Shown here: piece after piece, positions 53,875 through 62,220 of the stretch
How positions within the stretch are numbered: position 1 is the stretch's first letter
Layout: each line of letters starts with the position of its first letter
Source of the DNA: Chloroflexi bacterium HGW-Chloroflexi-4
GTDB lineage: Bacteria > Chloroflexota > Anaerolineae > Anaerolineales > Anaerolineaceae
Reading direction: 5' to 3'
Length of the DNA stretch: 64,000 nucleotides
Assembly (NCBI GenBank): GCA_002840715.1
Contig: PHBW01000026.1
Span: 1-64,000, forward strand
Notes under the pieces: model-generated
What the model was told of the DNA's origin: nothing
Database searches by the model: none
Seen by the model: the letters and a program-made list of their open reading frames with translations, nothing else
Made by a program: the position numbers and the translations under genes

Positions 53875-55295
53875 TTCTCTGACGAAGTCTGAATCAATCT
53901 AAATATCATTATTTTTTTTGTTGCTGCTGTAATTTTATAGCGGTCGGAAATTTGGGTTCCAATCACCCAGACAATATCTCCGTTACCGTTACGCAGCAGC
54001 GGCCATTTTTTCCTTGCCTTTTCTGGCAGTCCGACAGATGTCCAATAATCCCCCAGTTTGACTGTTTGTCCATTTAGCCCATATGGCTGAAAACGATCAC
54101 CTGGTGAATGAGTATTAATGCTCAATCCATAAAGCAAATCAGCGTCCAGAACCGCAGATTTGCCGTCTTTTTCAAAAACTGGTACTTGATCAGATTCGTC
54201 TCGAGTAATCTTCCAGTTGTTACCCATGCTAATTTCATTTTTAACATTCGGCACAAAATTCATACTGACATCAATTTGAGGCCATAGATCGGTTAATATT
54301 TCATCCTGTTTGCAAATAAGCAGTTCTGAACGGCGACTCTTAACCATTTCAATATTCGATAGTAAATGCATATGTTTAACACGGTTATCAGGGTCAAGAA
54401 AACTCACAGCCCTCTCTGTGGTGGCATAATCCAAGTCACGCAATTCGGGTTCAATCTCACTGATTGCCTTGCGCAATACTCTTCTAAGCAGCGCCGGGTG
54501 CAATTCAGATAAACTGAGTCTGTTGAATAAAATAAAATGGTTCCCAGCTTTAACCACACAATGTTGCCATGCCTTTGCAGATTCAATCTCCAAAAAGGAT
54601 TGATCAACCGAAATAATATCTGACATGCTTGCAAGCAGTTCCAAAATCCGCGGATTATAGGTCATCAGTTCAGGCAGCAATTCCAATCGGATGCGATTTC
54701 GAAAATATTTTGGATCCTGATTGGAAAGATCATTTGCCGGTATCAGGTCATTTTCGTTGCAGTAAGCCAAAATTTCTTTGCGGCTGGTTTTGAGCAGCGG
54801 CCGAACCAGGGCAATACAATCACTCCAAATGGGTTGAGTAGAGTGCATTTGCATCCCCTTCAATCCACTTAACCCAGATCCTCGTAATAAATGCATGAGC
54901 ACAGTTTCTGCCTGGTCATTGGTGTTATGGGCGACCAAAACTGCTTGAGCATTAATTTCTTTGGCGTATTCAAACAAAGCCTTATACCTGAAAACCCTTG
55001 AAGCTTCTTCGATAGTGAGTTTCTTTTCGAAAGCGATCGTTTTTATATCAGTCGTTTTAATCAGGCATGGGATATTTCGAGTGGCACAGAATTCTTCAAC
55101 AAATCTGGATTCATCTTTAGCTTCAATTCTTAATCCGTGATTAACATGCAAAACATAAACCATCAAGTCAGATTTAATAAGCAAATCCAGCATACATAAA
55201 CTGTCAGGTCCCCCAGAAACACCCGCAACTACTGGCTTTAACGGGTCAAGCTTACACTGATGTATTAACAAATCTGAAAAATGAGCTAAATTCAT
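53871..55295 (-). CDS. tilS: tRNA(Ile)-lysidine synthetase
   Basis: Adds lysine to C34 of tRNA-Ile(CAU) so that it reads AUA. 474 residues, full length. The PP-loop SGGPDS is at 27-32; HVNHGLR and HNTNDQAETVLMHLLRGSGLSGLKGM follow, and the C-terminal TilS domain is present (GDRFQPYGLNGQTVKLGDYW). No SD is visible; TATAAT ends 6 nt before the ATG, suggesting a leaderless message. Convergent and overlapping by 4 nt with the recombinase-like gene. Confidence 0.93.
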   Translation of the reverse strand: MNLAHFSDLLIHQCKLDPLKPVVAGVSGGPDSLCMLDLLIKSDLMVYVLHVNHGLRIEAKDESRFVEEFCATRNIPCLIKTTDIKTIAFEKKLTIEEASRVFRYKALFEYAKEINAQAVLVAHNTNDQAETVLMHLLRGSGLSGLKGMQMHSTQPIWSDCIALVRPLLKTSRKEILAYCNENDLIPANDLSNQDPKYFRNRIRLELLPELMTYNPRILELLASMSDIISVDQSFLEIESAKAWQHCVVKAGNHFILFNRLSLSELHPALLRRVLRKAISEIEPELRDLDYATTERAVSFLDPDNRVKHMHLLSNIEMVKSRRSELLICKQDEILTDLWPQIDVSMNFVPNVKNEISMGNNWKITRDESDQVPVFEKDGKSAVLDADLLYGLSINTHSPGDRFQPYGLNGQTVKLGDYWTSVGLPEKARKKWPLLRNGNGDIVWVIGTQISDRYKITAATKKIMIFRLIQTSSEN

Positions 55296-55301
55296 ATAAA
55301 A

Positions 55302-55307
55302 ATTATA
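55302..55307 (-). promoter_or_regulatory. Extended -10 box of tilS, leaderless arrangement
   Basis: On the minus strand TGCTATAAT, a full extended -10 box, ends exactly 6 nt before the tilS ATG. There is no SD in the gap. Confidence 0.6.
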
Positions 55308-55332
55308 GCATTAGAAGAAAACGGAAGCGATT

Positions 55333-55360
55333 TTGCTTGCCTTGCACCAAACATTATGCT
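55333..55360 (+). promoter_or_regulatory. Possible promoter of the REC-CpaE gene
   Basis: TTGCTT (55333-55338) and TATGCT (55355-55360) are 16 nt apart. AAGGA follows ahead of the ATG at 55392. Confidence 0.45.
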
Positions 55361-55391
55361 AGACTTTTCAAGTAAGGGCAAAGGATAGGCT

Positions 55392-56543
55392 ATGACAGAA
55401 AAAATCTTGATCGTTGATGATGATGTAGAGACTCTCCGGCTGGTCGGCTTAATGCTGCAACGCCAGGGATATCAAATCGTAGCGGCCAACAATGGCACTC
55501 AAGCAATTTCAATGGCTAGAGCTGAACCCCCTGATCTCATTATTCTTGATGTCATGATGCCAGATATGGATGGGTATCAGGTCACAACAGAATTACGCAA
55601 AGACCCCCAGCTTGTTGACACCCCGATTTTGATGTTCACAGCCAAAAGCCAGGTGGATGACAAAGTAGCAGGGTATGAAGCCGGAGTCGATGATTACCTT
55701 ACAAAACCTGTTCATCCTGCCGAATTAATTGCGCATCTTAAAGCTCTGCTTTCAAGATCTCGAGCCAGACAACCAGCCAAGACCCCCACACGCGTTGCAT
55801 ATACCGTTGGGGTGGTTGGCTGCAAAGGCGGACTCGGTTCTTCAACTTTATCAATTAATCTGGCTTCAAGTTTTGCACAATTAACCAAAACAGATGTGAT
55901 TGCTATTGAATTAAAACCAGGGCAAGGCACGTGGGCATCTGAGTTAGGTTTTACATCGACTGACGGTTTAAATAACCTCCTCAAACTAAAACCCAATGAA
56001 ATAACTCCAGTTATAGTCGAAAAACAACTTACTGCTACAGCGTTTGGTGTCAGATTACTGCTCACAACCAACTTGTCATTGGAAACTGATTATGCAACCC
56101 TTGGTGAAAAGCTTCACAGCATCATTCAGGCTGCTGCTCAACTTTCCACATTTGTTATTTTGGATATTGGCTCACCCTTTATTCCCGGGTTTGATAAAAT
56201 CTGCAGCCTCTGTAAAAACATTTTGGTCATCACAGAACCCCAACACAGCACCATCAAAAGAACCAGGATTCTTTATGATGAACTGCGCAACGTTGGCGCC
56301 GGCATGGGACGTATTATTAATCTGATCCTCTATAATCGGATACGCTCTGAAGTTCAGCTCACCTCAACTCAGGTATCTGAAATGCTGGGGGGCACCCCCA
56401 TCACCATGATGATTCCTCCGGCACCCGAACTTGCCTACCAAGTGAGTCAGATGAATTTACCATTAATCAATATCCAATCAGACAGTCTTGTAGCTCAACA
56501 AATAAGCCAACTGGCCAGGATAATTCAAACCCAAATTGCTTGA
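55392..56543 (+). CDS. Response-regulator receiver fused to a CpaE-like ATPase
   Basis: 383 residues. A complete receiver domain (acidic D9-D11, phospho-acceptor D53, K105 in LTKP) occupies 1-122. A MinD/CpaE-type P-loop domain follows. Its P-loop is CKGGLGSSTLS (144-154), in which the usual KGGxGKTT Lys and Thr are Ser150 and Ser151, so nucleotide binding is probably altered. CpaE proteins with receiver domains position pilus (Tad) or polar machinery. No tad/cpa genes are in the window. The next gene starts one nt inside its stop. Confidence 0.88.
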   Translation: MTEKILIVDDDVETLRLVGLMLQRQGYQIVAANNGTQAISMARAEPPDLIILDVMMPDMDGYQVTTELRKDPQLVDTPILMFTAKSQVDDKVAGYEAGVDDYLTKPVHPAELIAHLKALLSRSRARQPAKTPTRVAYTVGVVGCKGGLGSSTLSINLASSFAQLTKTDVIAIELKPGQGTWASELGFTSTDGLNNLLKLKPNEITPVIVEKQLTATAFGVRLLLTTNLSLETDYATLGEKLHSIIQAAAQLSTFVILDIGSPFIPGFDKICSLCKNILVITEPQHSTIKRTRILYDELRNVGAGMGRIINLILYNRIRSEVQLTSTQVSEMLGGTPITMMIPPAPELAYQVSQMNLPLINIQSDSLVAQQISQLARIIQTQIA

Positions 56544-57310
56544 TGATTGACCCAATGATGCTTGAAAGAATTCAACGCGCAGTCCGACTTATTTCGGCTG
56601 CGCGTCACATAGTAGCGTTTACAGGCGCCGGCATATCGACCCCGTCTGGTATCCCCGATTTTCGCAGTGAAAGCAACGGTCTCTGGAAGCGTTACGATCC
56701 CATGCGGGTAGCTTCTCGAAGTGCTTTTTTCAATTCACCCACAGTCTTTTTTGATTGGTTTCGCCCCTTGTTTGTGACTTCATGGCAGTCTCACCCCAAT
56801 GTTGCACACCAGCATCTCGCGATCCTTGAAGAGAATAGATATCTTAAATCGGTGATCACCCAAAACATAGATGGCTTGCATCAAAAAGCAGGTTCCAAAC
56901 AAGTTTTTGAACTTCACGGAACAGCATTAACTTTTAACTGTTCAAGCTGTCGCCAGTCTGTGCGTGGTGAAAATGTATTTGATCAGTTTTCAAAAGGCTA
57001 TCCAATTCCATATTGTCCCAATTGTGCCAACATCCTCAAACCGAATATGGTACTTTTTGAAGAGGGTTTACCTCAAGACACTTGGGAAGCTGCCCAAGTT
57101 GAAGCCCAAAAAGCAGACCTGATGTTGGTAATAGGGTCATCGCTCGAAGTCTTTCCTGCCAATACCATCCCTCAGATTGCACTTCGCAATGGATGCAAGT
57201 TAGTCATCAACAATTTATCAAGCACATCCTTGGATAGTATGGCTGATCTTTGTATCCCCATGAATACCGTGGAATTTTTCCCACTACTAATGCAAGAACT
57301 ATCAAGCTAG
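56543..57310 (+). CDS. cobB: Sirtuin, NAD-dependent protein deacylase
   Basis: 255 residues. The NAD motif is FTGAGISTPSGIPDFRS (26-42), the catalytic His is H125 in FELHGT after TQNIDGLH, and the structural zinc is bound by C133, C136, C158 and C161. It lacks the N-terminal extension of some sirtuins. It removes acyl groups from protein lysines using NAD+. ATG 56543 overlaps the previous stop (TGATG); Met5 and Met6 are further options. It ends 2 nt from the mutL stop on the other strand with no terminator between. Confidence 0.93.
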   Translation: MIDPMMLERIQRAVRLISAARHIVAFTGAGISTPSGIPDFRSESNGLWKRYDPMRVASRSAFFNSPTVFFDWFRPLFVTSWQSHPNVAHQHLAILEENRYLKSVITQNIDGLHQKAGSKQVFELHGTALTFNCSSCRQSVRGENVFDQFSKGYPIPYCPNCANILKPNMVLFEEGLPQDTWEAAQVEAQKADLMLVIGSSLEVFPANTIPQIALRNGCKLVINNLSSTSLDSMADLCIPMNTVEFFPLLMQELSS

Positions 57311-57312
57311 GG

Positions 57313-59073
57313 TTACATCGAACGCGCGCCGCGTCTTCCAAACTGCCTTTCCAGCAAATCCACTGAGAGGTGAATCATGGTTGGCCGGCCGTGTGGACAA
57401 GTTCGTGGAGAGTCGCATTTTTCAAGATCAGATAGCAGCGCAGATTGTTCCTGAACAGACAAGGGTTGTCCGCCTTTTACAGCCATACGCTTACAAATAC
57501 GCGCAATCAATTTATCAGCCAACAAACCCTGCAGCGGCGTTTCATCTTCTTCAAAATCTTCAACTATACAGCGCAGCGCAGATTGGGCATTCCCATTCGA
57601 AAATAAAGTTGGGATAGCCGATATCCTGTATGTGTTTAGTCCGAACTCATCTACAACAAAACCGTGTTGATTCAATATTTCCAGACTTTCTGAGATCACG
57701 CGAGAGGATTGGGGTGAAAACTGAACCACCTCTGGATGCAGCAACGCCTGAGAAGAAATCTCTTGTGTATGATGGGACATTTTTTCAAAAAGCACCCTCT
57801 CGTGCGCCGCATGCTGATCAATCAAATACATGCCGTCAGGACCTTCAGCCACTAAATAAGTCGCCCCTATTTGTCCGATCAGACGCAACAGCGGAATTCG
57901 AGAAGGCTCAGGATTATTGGCTGGATGTTCAAGTTTTTCAATGGTCACGTCTGGATCACCTGTAACCGGATCTATCTCTGCCTGTTTTGTTTCTTCCCAA
58001 TTGAGTCGGGCATTGATCCAAGCAGGTTCAGGCTGGTGATTGAAAGTGTTAGTCTGCCAATGAGCTGGATTCATTTGAGGAACTGGTGAATATGCCAGGA
58101 GTGCCCGTTTCACAGCTCTTTGAACCATGGCAAAAAGCACATCCGGTTGTTTAAATCTCACCTCTGCCTTGGCAGGATGCACATTAACATCCACTTCTTC
58201 GGGCTCAAGTTCGATATTCAATAACGAAATTGGATACCGTCCAACCATCAAATAAGTCTGATAAGCACGCACAAGTGCAGTTGCAAGACCAATATCCTGA
58301 ATCCATCTTCCGTTGACAAAAATGGTAATTTCCTTACGGTTTGAGCGCGTTACTGAGATTGGACTAATAAAACCGGTAATTTTTACTCCCTCATCGTCAA
58401 AGACCACTTCAAGCAAACCCTTGGCGATTTCAAACCCATACAATTGAGCCAGGATTTCGCGCCGATCACCATTCCCCGTAGAGCGAAAAGTCTGCTTGCC
58501 ATCCATCTCTAGTTGGATAGCCAGATGGGGATATGCCAATGCATAACGAGTTACCAGTGTCTCTATTTGCTGCCGCTCAGTCTGGTCGCTTTTAAGGAAT
58601 TTCAAACGTGCGGGAGTGTTATAAAACAAATCATTCACTGAGACAACAGTACCGATCGGAACCCCTGTTGTTTCAATGGAAGCAATTTTTCCGCCTTCAA
58701 TCACGATACGCGAACCGCTAGTTTCTTGGCTATTATGCGAGGTCATGGTCATGCGCGAGACAGACCCCATCGAAGCAAGGGCTTCTCCTCTGAAACCCAG
58801 TGTGCGTATGTGAAATAGATCTTCAGCACTGTCAAGTTTACTTGTGGCATGCCGGGTAACGGCTAATTCCAGCTCACCTTTATTGATCCCCTTGCCGTCA
58901 TCCGATACTTCAATCAATCGTTTTCCTGCATCCATCACACGAATGGATATACGGGTCGCTTTGGCATCTATCGCATTTTCAAGCAGCTCTTTAACCACAG
59001 ATGAAGCCCTTTCAACAACTTCGCCTGCAGCAATTTGTGATGCGACTTCATCGGGTAGAATTTTTATTGGCAT
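57313..59073 (-). CDS. mutL: DNA mismatch repair protein MutL
   Basis: 586 residues from ATG 59073, which gives the canonical MPIKILPDEVASQIAAGEVV start; a frame from 59097 adds eight residues upstream of the likely -10 box. The GHKL ATPase has KELLENAIDA, DDGKGI and GFRGEALASM. The C-terminal domain contains DQHAAHERVLFE, which matches the endonuclease motif DQHA(x2)E(x4)E, and CPHGRPT. It is thus a nicking MutL, as in bacteria without MutH. No mutS is nearby. TATAAT ends 6 nt before the ATG. Confidence 0.96.
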   Translation of the reverse strand: MPIKILPDEVASQIAAGEVVERASSVVKELLENAIDAKATRISIRVMDAGKRLIEVSDDGKGINKGELELAVTRHATSKLDSAEDLFHIRTLGFRGEALASMGSVSRMTMTSHNSQETSGSRIVIEGGKIASIETTGVPIGTVVSVNDLFYNTPARLKFLKSDQTERQQIETLVTRYALAYPHLAIQLEMDGKQTFRSTGNGDRREILAQLYGFEIAKGLLEVVFDDEGVKITGFISPISVTRSNRKEITIFVNGRWIQDIGLATALVRAYQTYLMVGRYPISLLNIELEPEEVDVNVHPAKAEVRFKQPDVLFAMVQRAVKRALLAYSPVPQMNPAHWQTNTFNHQPEPAWINARLNWEETKQAEIDPVTGDPDVTIEKLEHPANNPEPSRIPLLRLIGQIGATYLVAEGPDGMYLIDQHAAHERVLFEKMSHHTQEISSQALLHPEVVQFSPQSSRVISESLEILNQHGFVVDEFGLNTYRISAIPTLFSNGNAQSALRCIVEDFEEDETPLQGLLADKLIARICKRMAVKGGQPLSVQEQSALLSDLEKCDSPRTCPHGRPTMIHLSVDLLERQFGRRGARSM

Positions 59074-59079
59074 GTGCCA

Positions 59080-59085
59080 ATTATA
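59080..59085 (-). promoter_or_regulatory. -10 box of mutL, leaderless arrangement
   Basis: A perfect TATAAT on the minus strand ends 6 nt before ATG 59073. The -35 region is poor and no SD is present. Confidence 0.55.
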
Positions 59086-59148
59086 ATGGATATCCAATTT
59101 TGATATTTTTTTGTGCTTTTCGCTAACTCAATATTAATCATTCAAGGG

Positions 59149-59154
59149 TATACT
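59149..59154 (+). promoter_or_regulatory. -10 box of the HAD gene, leaderless arrangement
   Basis: TATACT ends 7 nt before ATG 59162 with no SD between. The mutL start is 88 nt away, divergent. Confidence 0.45.
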
Positions 59155-59161
59155 ACAAAAC

Positions 59162-59818
59162 ATGTGCTTTGAAACTTTACTATTCGATTTGGATGACACG
59201 CTTTATTCCTCAACATCCGGTATTTGGGAAGCCATTGGTGATCGCATGGTTGATTACATGGTAACCAAACTTGCGATCCCTGAATCTTCTGCCCCCGCTG
59301 AACGAGAAAGACTCTTTCATACCCACGGCACGACCATGCGCGGATTAGTTGCAGAGTACAAAATCGATGAAGTAGATTTTTTGGAATACGTTCACGACAT
59401 ATCAATTGATGAATATTTATCCCCAAATCCCGCGGTGCGAAAAATGCTCGAAACCTTTCCACAGCGAAAAGTGATCTTCACCAATGCCGATACAGGTCAT
59501 GCCATCCGTGTTTTAAAAACACTTGGTGTAGAAGACCAGTTTGAACAAATTATAGACATCCGTTCAATCAAGCCCTGGTGTAAACCCCAACCAGAAGCTT
59601 TTGGTAAAGCATTAAAGTTAGCCGGCATTCAAAACCCAGCGAAATGTGTCATGATTGACGATTCGCTTCGCAATTTGATCACTGCTCATGAGCTGGGGCT
59701 TTTCACAATTCAAGTCGGCGAAAAAGATGTCATCCCACCTGTGGATGCCGCAATCCTAACGATTGAAGAGCTTGCAAGTGTACTCATACAATCCCAAAAA
59801 AGTTATAAAGGTGATTAA
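59162..59818 (+). CDS. HAD hydrolase, pyrimidine 5'-nucleotidase-like
   Basis: 218 residues, class I cap. The catalytic DLDDT is at 9-13 (nucleophile D9, acid/base D11), the second motif is FTNAD, the Lys is in KPQPEAF, and the acidic motif is MIDDSLRN. The arrangement matches the SDT1/pyrimidine 5'-nucleotidase branch, which removes phosphate from UMP/CMP or related metabolites. Substrate is not certain, since HAD proteins are promiscuous. Cytoplasmic. Confidence 0.85.
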   Translation: MCFETLLFDLDDTLYSSTSGIWEAIGDRMVDYMVTKLAIPESSAPAERERLFHTHGTTMRGLVAEYKIDEVDFLEYVHDISIDEYLSPNPAVRKMLETFPQRKVIFTNADTGHAIRVLKTLGVEDQFEQIIDIRSIKPWCKPQPEAFGKALKLAGIQNPAKCVMIDDSLRNLITAHELGLFTIQVGEKDVIPPVDAAILTIEELASVLIQSQKSYKGD

Positions 59819-59886
59819 AGTATCTTTCAAGAGGATTGAGAATCAAACTTTATTAGCAATGAATGACAAGCATTTTTAGGAGAAGA

Positions 59887-61119
59887 ATGGAACAAAATCA
59901 TACCGGACGAAACATCCTTCTGGTTTTTATAGCAATTGTTTTACTGGCAGGCACCTTTTCTGGAGGTATTCTGATAGGTTGGATGCTGCCTACTCAAGCC
60001 GGTCTTCAAGCCGCTGAAACAACCAAAACACCGTCTGCTACGGAAGAAGAAATGAGATTGGATCTTCTTTTTGCACCCTTCTGGGAGACCTGGCAATATG
60101 TTCATGAGCAGTATATTGATCAACCTGTTGATGACACAAAACTGATGCAAGGTGCTATTGAAGGATTGTTGGATTCCCTCGGCGATAAACATACAGGTTA
60201 CATGGATCCGGATACCTACAATCAGATCACCGCTCCCCTCGACGGGTCGTATGAAGGAATCGGTGCTTCTGTGGATACCTCCGGTGACTTGTTAACAATT
60301 ATCAGCGCCATGCCAGACAGCCCAGCGGAAGCAGCAGGCCTAAGACCAGGCGATGCTGTAATAAAAGTTAATGGTGAAGATGTCACCAAGACAGACCCTA
60401 ACATAGTATTGAAATCTGTTAAGGGTCCAGCAGGTACAGATGTAACATTAACCATCCAACGCATTGATATTGAAGATCCCATTGATGTGACTATAACACG
60501 TCAAAAAATTGATCTTAAATCTGTCAATAGTGAAATGATGGACGGCAATATTGCGTATGTCAGAATATCGACCTATGGTGAAACCACGACTGAAGAACTA
60601 AAGTCGGCACTAACTACTCTTCTTGCCCAAAATCCCAAAGGCTTGATCCTTGACCTGCGTTATAACAGCGGCGGATATCTCATCACTGCGATTGAAGTTA
60701 TCTCTCAATTCATTCCAAGCGGTGTGGTCATGTATGAACAGGAACAAAACGGCGAAGTAACCAGCTACTCTGCTGAACCAGGTGGTCTTGCCACCGAAAT
60801 TCCGTTGGTTGTGCTTGTCAACGAAGGGTCTGCTTCAGCTTCAGAAATTACTGCCGGGGCAATCCAGGATCTAGGCCGTGGCACAATTGTTGGAGTCACA
60901 ACTTATGGCAAAGGTTCAGTTCAAAACTGGATTCCCCTCGATAATAATCAAGGTGCCGTCAGAATTACGGTCGCACGTTGGTTAACCCCAAATCATCGGC
61001 AGATAAACGAAGTCGGATTGACTCCTGATATCGTGATAGAACTTACTCAAGAGGATGCCGATGCCGGAATTGACACCCAACTTAATAAAGCCATTGAAAT
61101 CCTTAGTCAACCTGAATAA
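59887..61119 (+). CDS. ctpA: C-terminal processing protease (S41, CtpA-type)
   Basis: 410 residues from ATG 59887, where AGGAG (59878-59882) lies 4 nt upstream; a frame from 59863 lacks an SD. An N-terminal anchor helix (~11-32) is followed by the CTP N-domain, a PDZ domain (GASVDTSGDLLTIISAMPDSPAEAAGLRPGD) and the S41 fold with the catalytic Ser in EGSASASEITAGAI and the Lys in YGKGSVQ. It cleaves proteins at their C termini outside the membrane, usually in envelope quality control or maturation. Confidence 0.95.
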   Translation: MEQNHTGRNILLVFIAIVLLAGTFSGGILIGWMLPTQAGLQAAETTKTPSATEEEMRLDLLFAPFWETWQYVHEQYIDQPVDDTKLMQGAIEGLLDSLGDKHTGYMDPDTYNQITAPLDGSYEGIGASVDTSGDLLTIISAMPDSPAEAAGLRPGDAVIKVNGEDVTKTDPNIVLKSVKGPAGTDVTLTIQRIDIEDPIDVTITRQKIDLKSVNSEMMDGNIAYVRISTYGETTTEELKSALTTLLAQNPKGLILDLRYNSGGYLITAIEVISQFIPSGVVMYEQEQNGEVTSYSAEPGGLATEIPLVVLVNEGSASASEITAGAIQDLGRGTIVGVTTYGKGSVQNWIPLDNNQGAVRITVARWLTPNHRQINEVGLTPDIVIELTQEDADAGIDTQLNKAIEILSQPE

Positions 61120-61167
61120 AGTATGATATGATTGGCAGGATTAATTAATAAATAAACTACAGATAAA

Positions 61168-61196
61168 TTGACAGTACTTCCGGCAGAGTGTATAAT
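61168..61196 (+). promoter_or_regulatory. Consensus sigma-70 promoter of the S1-domain gene
   Basis: TTGACA (61168-61173) and TATAAT (61191-61196) are separated by exactly 17 nt, a perfect consensus promoter and the strongest in the window. Confidence 0.9.
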
Positions 61197-61232
61197 CACC
61201 CTTCGCTGATAAACGAAATTGGAGAAACCCTT

Positions 61233-62003
61233 ATGGATCTGGCAGGCGCCGTAATTGACATCGGCGTTGGTAAACCAGCGGTACTTCACATCTCACAGGT
61301 CGTGGCACCAGAGGGCGTTCAGATCAAACGTATTGAAGATGTTCTCAAAGAAGGTGAAATGATTGAAGTGTGGGTGAAGAAAGTCGCCCGCAAAGATGAT
61401 GAGGAACGCATCGAATTAACCATGATGCGCCCGCTTGATCTTGAATGGCGTGAAATAAAAATCGGCACAACAGTTAAAGGCAAAGTGGTTCGCCTTGAAA
61501 AATTTGGCGCATTTGTTGAAATTGGCGCCGAACGTCCCGGCCTGGTTCACATTAGTGAAATGGCACATGGATACGTAAAAGTTCCCGGTGATGTGGTCAA
61601 AGAAGGCGATGAAATTGAAGCCCAGGTGATCGAAGTCAATCGCCGCAAGAAACAAATTAAGTTGAGCATGAAAGCCCTTCAACCTGTTCCTGAAATTGTG
61701 GAAGAGAAACCAAAGCCAACTGCCAAACAAAATCCTGCCCGTTTTGCGGCTGACCCTAATCGTGAAAAGAAACCCGCCCGCAAACCTCGCCGCCGCACTG
61801 AAGAAGATAACACTGCGTTATTGAATTCATTCAACGAAACCAACGAACCCGAACCTACGGTTATGGAAATGGCAATGAAAGCAGCCATGGAAAAGGCCAA
61901 GGATCGCAAGAAAAAGCAGGATTCTCATAAGGATAAAGCGGGCACAAAAGAGCAAGAAGACATCCTCTCCCGCACCCTCGAAAACAAGCTCGAAACCAAA
62001 TAA
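61233..62003 (+). CDS. S1-domain RNA-binding protein
   Basis: 256 residues from ATG 61233 (GGAG at ~61221). A longer frame from GTG 61188 would lie inside the promoter, so it is rejected. Two S1 folds are present: the first (VIDIGVGKPAVLHISQV to ~70) appears to lack its first strand, the second (GTTVKGKVVRLEKFGAFVEIGAERPGLVHISEM) is complete. The last ~90 residues are Lys/Arg-rich and disordered. Such proteins bind mRNA or ribosomes; the strong promoter suggests high expression. A terminator follows. Confidence 0.85.
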   Translation: MDLAGAVIDIGVGKPAVLHISQVVAPEGVQIKRIEDVLKEGEMIEVWVKKVARKDDEERIELTMMRPLDLEWREIKIGTTVKGKVVRLEKFGAFVEIGAERPGLVHISEMAHGYVKVPGDVVKEGDEIEAQVIEVNRRKKQIKLSMKALQPVPEIVEEKPKPTAKQNPARFAADPNREKKPARKPRRRTEEDNTALLNSFNETNEPEPTVMEMAMKAAMEKAKDRKKKQDSHKDKAGTKEQEDILSRTLENKLETK

Positions 62004-62011
62004 AACTCTTA

Positions 62012-62044
62012 AAAAACCATCCCCCAACCCCGGATGGTTTTTCA
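62012..62044 (+). terminator. Terminator after the S1-domain gene
   Basis: Perfect 11-bp stem 62012-62022 / 62032-62042, C-rich 9-nt loop, T-run after it. Confidence 0.88.
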
Positions 62045-62071
62045 TGTTTTTTAATGAAAGATGTGATAAAC

Positions 62072-62085
62072 TGACCGAGAGGTCA
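62072..62085. repeat. Small inverted repeat upstream of pyrG
   Basis: TGACC-gaga-GGTCA, perfect 5-bp arms, in the 62045-62154 stretch that otherwise shows no gene. It could be an operator in the pyrG upstream region. Confidence 0.3.
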
Positions 62086-62154
62086 ATTGCTGATGTGTGA
62101 TCTAAATGACTGAGTATTGTGTACTGAAAAATATCAATCAATAATCATCTCGCC

Positions 62155-62189
62155 AGGAGGTGCTGTTCAACAGCCCTCCTCGCTTTTTT
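62155..62189 (+). terminator. Terminator-like hairpin in the pyrG leader
   Basis: AGGAGG (62155-62160) pairs with CCTCCT (62175-62180), bulged T, then GCTG/CAGC with loop TTCAA; six T follow CGC. It lies 31 nt before pyrG, beyond the S1 terminator, so it has no upstream gene to end and may be an attenuator. No antiterminator partner was found. Confidence 0.65.
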
Positions 62190-62220
62190 AACGCTTATAC
62201 AACTATTTTGAGGAGTGAAC

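Noticed and set aside
61188..61232. N-terminal extension of the S1-domain protein from GTG 61188
   Set aside because: The GTG overlaps the consensus -10 box of the gene's own promoter, so it cannot be in the transcript.
62155..62189. CTP-sensitive attenuator of the Firmicutes type for pyrG
   Set aside because: The required G-run at the transcript start and pyrimidine-rich antiterminator strand were not found; only the hairpin itself is reported.
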